The position numbers were made by a program, and so were the translations under genes. Shown here piece after piece: positions 58,512 through 64,000 of a stretch of 64,000 nucleotides of DNA (positions are counted from its first letter, which is position 1; the number at the start of each line of letters is the position of its first letter). The notes beneath the pieces are model-generated. The model searched no databases, had not been told where the DNA came from, and saw only the letters and a program-made list of their open reading frames with translations. The stretch is from NCBI GenBank assembly GCA_963740835.1, contig CAVUFH010000003.1:124001-188000 (forward strand), read 5' to 3'. The stretch comes from CAVUFH01 sp963740835 (lineage in GTDB: Bacteria > Actinomycetota > Acidimicrobiia > IMCC26256 > PALSA-610).

Positions 58512-59657
58512 ATGAATTCGAGAGCAGCGGCGCGTGAGATCGTTGATGACAGCGCGGACGCGCTCGTTTCGCTGAGTCATCGCATCCACGCGCATCCGGA
58601 ACTCAAGTGGGAAGAAGAGCGCTCGAGTGAGTGGACCGCGGCCGTGCTCGCCGACAACGGACTCGACGTCGACGCGGGCATCTGTGAGCTGCCCACCGCG
58701 TTCTCGTGCCGGTTCGGGAACGGGCCGTTGCACCTTGCGATCTGCGCGGAGTACGACGCGCTCCCCGAGATCGGGCATGCGTGCGGACACAACATCATCG
58801 CAGCGATGGGCGTCGGTGCCGGGCTCGCGCTCGCGCCGCTCGTGGACGACCTCGGCCTCACCGTCAGCGTGATCGGCACACCTGCCGAGGAAGGCGGCGG
58901 TGGCAAGGTCTTCCTCCTCGAACGGGGTGCCTTCGACAGCGTCCACGCGGCGATGATGGTGCACCCGGCGCCAATCGAGGACATGACGCCGCGTGTCAGC
59001 GCGGTCTCGCATTTCGCTGTCCGCTACACCGGCCGGCAGTCGCATGCAGCCGCCGCACCCGAGCTCGGCATCAACGCGGGCGACGCGTTCACAGTCGCCC
59101 AGGTGGCGATCGGCCTGTTGCGACAGCATCTCCCCGCCGGTGACCAGGTCCATGGTGTGGTCCGGCACGGCGGCGACGTCGCCAACATCATCCCGGCCCA
59201 CGCCGACGGATTGTGGATGGCGCGCGCTCGCACCGTGGGCGAGCTCGCGCAAGTCGTCCCGCGCGTGCACCGCTGCTTCGAAGCGGGCGCGCTCGCGACG
59301 GGTGCCGCGCTCGAGATCGAACCGGTCGCGCCCGACTACACGCAGATGGAACACGACCCGGAACTGGTCGAGGTGTACCGCCGCAACGCGCACGAGCTGG
59401 GGCGACCCGATCCGCTCGACGCCGCGATGACGTTTTCGACTGACATGGGCAACATCTCGCTCGCGATGCCGTCGATCCATCCGTGCATCGGCATCGAGAG
59501 CGACGGCGCGGTGAACCATCAGCCCGCGTTCGCGGCCGCGTGCATCAACGCGTCGGCCGACCGCGCGGTGCTCGAGGGTTCGCTCGCAATGGCGTGGAGC
59601 GCGATCGAGATCGCGAGCAGCCCGCTGCGCGACCGGCTCCTCAGCGCGGGCGACTGA
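58512..59657 (+). CDS. M20-family amidohydrolase (AbgB/PaaJ-like)
   Basis: The 381-residue protein starts ALVSLSHRIHAHPELKWEEE and has AICAEYDALPEIGHACGHNI (about 79-98, with CGHN metal Cys/His), VIGTPAEEGGGGKVFLLERG (catalytic Glu-Glu) and the dimerisation domain SHFAVRYTGRQSHAAAAPEL; a last His sits in the HPCIGIES region. The closest branch is p-aminobenzoyl-glutamate hydrolase subunit B and related amidohydrolases. ATG 58512 is the first good start, following a weak GGAG at 58494-58497. The substrate is unknown. Confidence 0.88.
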   Translation: MNSRAAAREIVDDSADALVSLSHRIHAHPELKWEEERSSEWTAAVLADNGLDVDAGICELPTAFSCRFGNGPLHLAICAEYDALPEIGHACGHNIIAAMGVGAGLALAPLVDDLGLTVSVIGTPAEEGGGGKVFLLERGAFDSVHAAMMVHPAPIEDMTPRVSAVSHFAVRYTGRQSHAAAAPELGINAGDAFTVAQVAIGLLRQHLPAGDQVHGVVRHGGDVANIIPAHADGLWMARARTVGELAQVVPRVHRCFEAGALATGAALEIEPVAPDYTQMEHDPELVEVYRRNAHELGRPDPLDAAMTFSTDMGNISLAMPSIHPCIGIESDGAVNHQPAFAAACINASADRAVLEGSLAMAWSAIEIASSPLRDRLLSAGD

Positions 59658-59663
59658 ATCGCG

Positions 59664-60221
59664 TCAGGCGGCTTTGCCCACGGCGACGACACAGTCGGCG
59701 CCGTCGCTCCCCGGAGGCCCGGGGCTCGGGAACGGCTTCACCGGCGTGCCGGAACCGACCGCGGTCGCGAGTGCCGCGGCTTCCTGGTCCAGGCCGGTCT
59801 TGCAGTAGACGACGTTGCCGGTCTCGGTGTGGCCGGACCAGTCGCTCGGCTGCAACTGGTTCGTGTACTGCTGCAACTTGAGGTTCTCGGACATGGTGCG
59901 TGCGGCGCCCTGCGGTGCGCCGCTGTTGAGGACGAGCACCGAGAGCTCGGCGGGCGTCTTCGCCGGCACCTTGTCCGAAGTCGGTGTGGTGGTCGAGCCG
60001 GTCGCGGCCGTCGTGGTGGTCGTCGTCGCGCCCGACGATCCACTGTTGCTGTTCGGCTCGTTGGTCGAACCGTCGTCGACGACGTTGAGGAGCACGATGC
60101 CGATCAACACCGCCAGACCGATGAGCCCGGCGCCCTTCGCGGCCGCGAATCCCGCGCCGCGCGCGACCGTGCCGCCGTTTCCTCTGTCGTTACCTCGTCC
60201 GGGCGTCTGGGGCCGACTCAT
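59664..60221 (-). CDS. LytR_C-domain membrane protein
   Basis: The 185-residue protein has a short basic cytoplasmic start, one membrane segment (LIGLAVLIGIVLLNVVDDG), a Thr-rich extracytoplasmic linker and a C-terminal LytR_C domain (ELSVLVLNSGAPQGAARTMS; later VVYCKTGLDQEAAALATAVG). LytR_C domains are common in actinobacterial cell-wall proteins, including LCP ligases, but here there is no LCP domain. It likely sits at the envelope. It is upstream of nothing on the same strand and convergent with the M20 gene. Confidence 0.85.
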   Translation of the reverse strand: MSRPQTPGRGNDRGNGGTVARGAGFAAAKGAGLIGLAVLIGIVLLNVVDDGSTNEPNSNSGSSGATTTTTTAATGSTTTPTSDKVPAKTPAELSVLVLNSGAPQGAARTMSENLKLQQYTNQLQPSDWSGHTETGNVVYCKTGLDQEAAALATAVGSGTPVKPFPSPGPPGSDGADCVVAVGKAA

Positions 60222-60227
60222 CCGCTC

Positions 60228-60233
60228 ATTCTG
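60228..60233 (-). promoter_or_regulatory. Probable -10 element of the LytR_C gene
   Basis: CAGAAT ends 6 nt before ATG 60221, in the string GGGGCAGAATG also found before plsY. Confidence 0.35.
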
Positions 60234-60256
60234 CCCCGTCGGCGCGCCGGCTGCTC

Positions 60257-60520
60257 TTACCGTGACCCGGGATCGGCCCGGCGGCCTTCGAGGCGCACGC
60301 GTCGGCGCTGGTCGCGCTGGCGGCGCAGGCGTTTGACGGTCAGTGGGTCATGGTCGCTCGCGGCGTCCAACTCGATCAGCGCCTGCAACGCTCGGTAGTA
60401 GCTGCTCGGCGCGAGATCGAAGCGGACGCGGATCTGATCCTCTTTGCGACCTTCGAAACGCCACCACTCGCGTTCGAAGTCGAGCATCGCCAGTTCGCGC
60501 GCGGTGAGTTCGATCTGCAT
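60257..60520 (-). CDS. DUF3263 protein
   Basis: The 87-residue protein matches DUF3263, a small helical, probably DNA-binding family of actinobacteria: ELTARELAMLDFEREWWRFE, then GRKEDQIRVRFDLAPSSYYR and LTVKRLRRQRDQRRRVR. The family resembles a sigma-like helix-turn-helix. ATG 60520 (MQIELTARE) is taken because it gives the family N-terminus; ATG 60562 lies further upstream. It lies between the tRNA-Thr gene and the LytR_C gene, a usual place for it in this group. Confidence 0.9.
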   Translation of the reverse strand: MQIELTARELAMLDFEREWWRFEGRKEDQIRVRFDLAPSSYYRALQALIELDAASDHDPLTVKRLRRQRDQRRRVRLEGRRADPGSR

Positions 60521-60610
60521 CAGCGCCCGATGTTGGCCGCGGCGCGCACTGATTACAAGCATTTCCGATTTCGCGGCCGTCGCGCGCGGTCAGGCGCGGC
60601 GCGTGCGGCG

Positions 60611-60683
60611 AGCCGGGTGTCGGATTCGAACCGACGACCTGCTGATTACAAATCAGCTGCTCTGCCAGCTGAGCTAACCCGGC
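60611..60683 (-). tRNA. tRNA-Thr (anticodon UGU)
   Basis: The minus strand folds as a full cloverleaf: acceptor GCCGGGT with ACCCGGC, D arm GCTC-AGCTGGCA-GAGC, anticodon stem GCTGA/TCAGC with loop TTTGTAA (anticodon TGT), and T arm GTCGG-TTCGAAT-CCGAC. Discriminator U, no encoded CCA. It reads ACA threonine codons. Confidence 0.97.
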
Positions 60684-60697
60684 GAGAACGCAACATG

Positions 60698-61459
60698 CTA
60701 CACCGCGCCGCCGGCCGCGCCCGCGCGCCGGCGTGCGACCGCGTGACACGCGAGCGCGGCGGCGGCCGAGACGTTCAATGACGCGAGCCGGCCGTACATC
60801 GAGATCCGCGCGAGTGCGTCGCAGCGGTCGCGCGTGAGCCGCGCGAGTCCGCGGCCTTCGGCACCGAACACGAGGACGACCGGTTGGTCGACGAATACGA
60901 GCTCGTCGACCGACTGTTCGCCGCGCTCGTCGAGGCCGACGCTCCAGACCGCCTTGCGCGACGCACGTTCGAGGAACGCGGGGATGCCGGCGACGGTCGC
61001 AATCGGCACGTATTCGATCGCGCCGGCCGCTGCCTTCACGACGGCGGGCGTGAGGCGAGCGCTGCGATGACGCGGTACGACCATACCGGTGACCCCGGCG
61101 GTCTCCGCGGACCTCAGTACCGCGCCGAGGTTGCGCGGATCGGTGACACCGTCGAGCGCGACGAGAAACGCGTCCGGCGCGTCGAGCAGGTCGTCGACGT
61201 CGGCCGCCGGCAAGGGCGCCGCCTGCGCGAGCACCCCTTGCGGCGCGTCGCTGCGCGCCATGCCCGTGAGCCGCTCGGCGGGCACGGTCTCGAGCCGCTT
61301 GCCTGCGAGCTCGACGATCTCGTCGACGACCGCGTCGGACTCGACGTTGCGGGCGAGGAAGACCGTGCGGACCGGGCGCATGCGCGCCCGCAGCAGCTCG
61401 AGGACCGCCCGCTTGCCTTCGACCTGCTCGCCGCGGAGCCTCGATTCACCCGACTTCAT
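60698..61459 (-). CDS. rlmB: 23S rRNA/tRNA 2'-O-ribose methyltransferase, RlmB/TrmH family
   Basis: The 253-residue SPOUT methyltransferase has an N-terminal substrate-binding domain (EGKRAVLELLRARMRPVRTV) and the knotted SAM domain: LVALDGVTDPRNLGAVLRSA (motif I, Asn-x-Gly), VVLVFGAEGRGLARLTRDRC (motif II) and RISMYGRLASLNVSAAAALA (motif III). It methylates ribose in 23S rRNA (G2251 in E. coli). ATG 61459 overlaps the cysS gene by 14 nt, which is the conserved cysS-rlmB order. Confidence 0.94.
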   Translation of the reverse strand: MKSGESRLRGEQVEGKRAVLELLRARMRPVRTVFLARNVESDAVVDEIVELAGKRLETVPAERLTGMARSDAPQGVLAQAAPLPAADVDDLLDAPDAFLVALDGVTDPRNLGAVLRSAETAGVTGMVVPRHRSARLTPAVVKAAAGAIEYVPIATVAGIPAFLERASRKAVWSVGLDERGEQSVDELVFVDQPVVLVFGAEGRGLARLTRDRCDALARISMYGRLASLNVSAAAALACHAVARRRAGAAGGAV

Positions 61460-62828
61460 CGGGTTTGACCCGCCGCCAGACCGTGCCGCCGGGGGTGTCC
61501 TCGAGAACGATGCCCTGCGCCTTCAGGGTCTCGCGGATGGCGTCCGCGGCGGCGTAGTCGCCCCGGGCCCGGGCGTCGTCCCGGTCCGTGACCAGCGCGG
61601 AGATCTCGTCGTCGAGGTCCGGGAGATCGTCGTGCGGCTCGATTCCGAGCGCTTCTGAGAGCTCCCAGATCGCGGCGACCACACTGGCCGCGGTCTCAGA
61701 GCGGTCCTCGGCGAGTGCGGTGTTCGCCTGCCGCACCAGGTCGAAGAGGATCGCGACGGCGGCCGGCGTGTCGAAATCATCATCCATCGCTTCGCGGAAG
61801 CGGGACGTGTCGACCGCGGTCGCCGCGGGCAGCGCGGCCCGGCGCGCGCGCCGCACGACACCGTCGAGCTTCTCGACGGCCTTCTCGGCATCCGCGAGCT
61901 CCTTCTCGCCGAACTCGATCTGCCGCCGGTACTGCGTCTGCAACACGAGCATCCGGAACGCCCGCGGGTCGAAGCGATCGAGGACGTCCTGCAGCGTCAC
62001 GAAGTTGCCGAGCGACTTCGACATCTTCTCGCCGCCCGACGCGTTGACCATGCCCGAGTGCAGCCAGTACCGCGCGAACTCGTGGCCCGCGCCCTCGGCT
62101 TGCGCGATCTCGTTCTCGTGGTGCGGGAACACGAGATCGTCGCCGCCACCATGCAGGTCGAACCCATCGCCGAGGATCTCGAGCGACATCGCCGAGCACT
62201 CGATGTGCCAACCGGGGCGGCCTTCGCCCCACGGCGATGACCATGACGGTTCACCCGGCTTCGCTGCCTTCCACAACGCGAAGTCGATCGGGCTGCGCTT
62301 GCGCTCGTCGACCTCCACACGCGCGCCCGCACTCTCGAGCAGCTCCGAGAGCGTCCGGTGGGAGAGCGCGCCGTAGTCGGCCTGCGTGTCGACCTGGAAG
62401 TACACGCCCTGCCCTTCGATGACGTACGCGTGCCCGCTCGCGATCAACTCGCTGATGAGCTTCTGCATCTCGTCGATGAACTCGGTCGCGCGCGGCGTCT
62501 CGTCCGGCCGGAGCACGTTGAGCCGGTCCAGCTGCTCCCAGTAGATGTCCTCGTAGGTGCGCGCGAGCTCGGGTTCGGTGGTCCCCCGCTCTGCGGCCCG
62601 GGCGATGATCCGGTCCTCGACGTCGGTGACGTTGCTGACGAACGTCACCCGGTAACCGCACCACCGCAGGTACCGCCGGATGGTGTCGAACGCGACCGCA
62701 GTGCGGCCGTGACCGAGGTGCGGAACGTCGTACGGTGTCGGCCCACACACATACATCGATACCGCGCCATCCTGTCGAGGCACGAAGTCGACCTTCGTGC
62801 GCGCCGCGGTGTCGTAGATACGAAGCAC
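61446..62828 (-). CDS. cysS: Cysteine-tRNA ligase
   Basis: CysRS activates cysteine and charges tRNA-Cys. The 460-residue class I enzyme shows the HIGH equivalent VPHLGHGRTAV (about 36), the zinc ligands (CGPTPYD start, then HIECSAMSLEILG), the KMSKS motif (GGEKMSKSLGNFVTL, about 265) and the C-terminal anticodon domain. GTG 62828 has TACCGT 6 nt upstream. The gene order ispF-cysS-rlmB is conserved in actinobacteria. Confidence 0.97.
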   Translation of the reverse strand: MLRIYDTAARTKVDFVPRQDGAVSMYVCGPTPYDVPHLGHGRTAVAFDTIRRYLRWCGYRVTFVSNVTDVEDRIIARAAERGTTEPELARTYEDIYWEQLDRLNVLRPDETPRATEFIDEMQKLISELIASGHAYVIEGQGVYFQVDTQADYGALSHRTLSELLESAGARVEVDERKRSPIDFALWKAAKPGEPSWSSPWGEGRPGWHIECSAMSLEILGDGFDLHGGGDDLVFPHHENEIAQAEGAGHEFARYWLHSGMVNASGGEKMSKSLGNFVTLQDVLDRFDPRAFRMLVLQTQYRRQIEFGEKELADAEKAVEKLDGVVRRARRAALPAATAVDTSRFREAMDDDFDTPAAVAILFDLVRQANTALAEDRSETAASVVAAIWELSEALGIEPHDDLPDLDDEISALVTDRDDARARGDYAAADAIRETLKAQGIVLEDTPGGTVWRRVKPDEVG

Positions 62829-62834
62829 GCGTCA

Positions 62835-62840
62835 ACGGTA
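62835..62840 (-). promoter_or_regulatory. Probable leaderless -10 element of cysS
   Basis: TACCGT on the minus strand ends 6 nt before GTG 62828. It would let cysS-rlmB be expressed apart from ispD-ispF. Confidence 0.45.
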
Positions 62841-62888
62841 ATCGCCGCCGCCGGGCGGGGCGGGCTTGTTCGCGCGGGCGGCCCCGCG

Positions 62889-63386
62889 TCACCCGTGCGT
62901 CAGGAGCGCGACGGCCCAGACCGCGATGCCTTCGGCCCGGCCGATCGCGCCGAGACCTTCGGCGCGCTTCGGCTTCAACGACACGACGATCCCGGTGCCC
63001 ATCGGCTGACGCGCCGGGGCGAGCGCACCCACCAACCGCTCGACCATCTGCTCGCGGTAGGGCGCGAGCTTCGGCGTCTCGGCCGCGACCGCGACGTCGA
63101 CGTTGTCGACCCACCAACCGTCCCGCGCTACCCGCGCCGCGACCTCGTGCAGGAGCACGAGCGAGTCCGCACCCCGCAGGCGCTCGTCCGAGGCGGGGAA
63201 CAACGTTCCCAGATCAGGGAGCCCGGCCGCGCCGAGCAGCGCGTCGGCGATCGCGTGCGCGATCGCGTCGCCGTCGGAGTGGCCCTGCAACTGGGGCGCC
63301 TCGGGGATCTGCACGCCGCCGAGCACGAGCGGCGGCGCATCACCGAACGGATGGACGTCGAAGCCCATGCCGACGCGGTACCTCAC
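62889..63386 (-). CDS. ispF: 2-C-methyl-D-erythritol 2,4-cyclodiphosphate synthase IspF
   Basis: IspF forms the cyclic diphosphate in the MEP isoprenoid pathway. The 165-residue protein has the zinc site GMGFDVHPFGDAPPLVLGG (Asp-x-His, about 6-24), LQGHSDGDAIAHAIADALLG, the DLGTLFPASDERLRGADSLV loop and the C-terminal GRAEGIAVWAVALL. GTG 63386 overlaps the ispD stop (GTGA), so the two are coupled, as in many bacteria. Confidence 0.96.
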   Translation of the reverse strand: MRYRVGMGFDVHPFGDAPPLVLGGVQIPEAPQLQGHSDGDAIAHAIADALLGAAGLPDLGTLFPASDERLRGADSLVLLHEVAARVARDGWWVDNVDVAVAAETPKLAPYREQMVERLVGALAPARQPMGTGIVVSLKPKRAEGLGAIGRAEGIAVWAVALLTHG

Positions 63387-64000
63387 CGGTCGCTCCCTGT
63401 TTCGAGCAGAGCTTGGGCCAGTTCGAGGTCGTCGGTGACGGTCAGCTTCAGGTTGCGGGTCTCGCCCGGCACGACGGCGACGGTACCGCCGCCCGCTTCC
63501 ACGAGGGCGGCGTCGTCGGTGTCGATCCCGCCGCCGCGATGGGCAGCGCGCAGCGCATCGGTTCGGAACGCCTGCGGTGTCTGTACGAGGACAAGGTCCG
63601 CGCGTGGCACCGTCGCGACGACGCGCCCGTCCGCGACCCGTTTCACGGTGTCGATCACCGGAAGCGCGGGGATCGCAGCGTCGGCGCCCGCGCGCACTGC
63701 ATCGATGACCGACCTGTACAGCGCGCGCGACGCGAGCGGGCGGGCCGCGTCGTGCACGACGACGACGTCGGCATCGGCGGGCACGAGCACGAGGCCGGCC
63801 CGGACGGAATCGGAGCGCGTGGCGCCCCCAAGTGCGCAGCGGACGGCCTCGGGTGGCTGCCAGTGCGCGTCGTCGGCAACGACGACCACGACGCCATCGC
63901 AAGCTTCGCGCGCGCCCGCGACCGCGCGGTCGAGCACGGTGAGCCGGCCGAGGCGCGCGAATTGCTGGCCGCGCCGAACCGGCTCCCGCTCCCGGCCGCG
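63383..64000 (-). CDS. ispD: 2-C-methyl-D-erythritol 4-phosphate cytidylyltransferase IspD, N-terminus beyond the edge
   Basis: IspD transfers CMP to methylerythritol phosphate. The visible 205 codons hold GRERE-PVRRGQQFARLG (the CTP-binding loop, partly unusual), VVVVHDAARPLASRALY (metal and substrate contact), and the C-terminal TETRNLKLT-like segment (here GETRNLKLTVTDDLELAQAL). The first 10-15 residues, including the start of the GxGxR loop, lie past the right edge. It is followed by ispF with a 4-nt overlap. Confidence 0.92.
   Translation of the reverse strand, partial: RGREREPVRRGQQFARLGRLTVLDRAVAGAREACDGVVVVVADDAHWQPPEAVRCALGGATRSDSVRAGLVLVPADADVVVVHDAARPLASRALYRSVIDAVRAGADAAIPALPVIDTVKRVADGRVVATVPRADLVLVQTPQAFRTDALRAAHRGGGIDTDDAALVEAGGGTVAVVPGETRNLKLTVTDDLELAQALLETGSDR

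Overview
The window is a high-GC chromosomal segment with dense gene packing, many four-base stop/start overlaps (ATGA or GTGA) and frequent GTG starts. A WhiB-type regulator, GpgS, a wax ester synthase/DGAT, HemQ, a DUF3263 protein, a DtxR/IdeR-type repressor and the order ispD-ispF-cysS-rlmB all point to an actinobacterium. My best guess is an uncultured member of class Acidimicrobiia, inferred from gene content and not tested by phylogeny. There is no transposase, integrase, phage gene, rRNA or CRISPR array. The only RNA genes or elements I can support are one tRNA-Thr and one SAM-I riboswitch.

Layout. 0-6 kb: a translin-like gene, a small three-helix membrane protein, moaC, moaA, moeA/glp, galU and plsY, all on the minus strand. 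6-10 kb: an FmdB zinc ribbon, a methylthioadenosine phosphorylase, a SAF-domain protein, uppP, a HAD hydrolase and a broken cupin. 10-20 kb: tldE/tldD, small acyl-CoA and TPP enzymes, a flippase-like protein with a PAP2/AUR1-like partner, a VOC protein and LysR. 20-32 kb: whiB and lipid/CoA catabolic genes (APH-like kinase, CoA transferase, FAH hydrolase), PAC2, an orphan AbiEi-like gene between two related palindromes, an M20 peptidase, an MBL hydrolase, an amidase and a wax ester synthase. 32-46 kb: Nudix, glnD, a large PAS-GGDEF-EAL protein split by two frameshifts, hemQ, a lipoprotein, groEL under two CIRCE operators, and efeB/efeO. 46-49 kb: a strip of frameshifted genes. 49-64 kb: an FAD oxidase, a DtxR regulator, a SAM-riboswitch operon (thrC-like plus a MoaD/CysO-like carrier), gpgS/glycerate kinase/treT/otsA/otsB, an M20 amidohydrolase, a LytR_C protein, DUF3263, tRNA-Thr, rlmB, cysS, ispF and a partial ispD.

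Functional links. The moaC/moaA/moeA genes make molybdenum cofactor. moeA may double as the division protein Glp with the nearby membrane protein as receptor. efeB/efeO, hemQ and the DtxR regulator concern iron and heme. gpgS, glycerate kinase, treT, otsA and otsB form a compatible-solute/polysaccharide-precursor cluster fed by UDP-glucose (galU). A recurring promoter form, TAnnnT 6-8 nt before a start codon without a Shine-Dalgarno sequence, indicates widespread leaderless transcription.

The two most interesting points are the SAM-I riboswitch in front of a threonine-synthase-like gene and a sulfur-carrier gene, which suggests thiocarboxylate-dependent homocysteine synthesis, and the short duplications that copy start codons in front of two genes. 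Several genes carry single-base frameshifts, mostly in CG-rich runs, so either local decay or assembly error must be considered.
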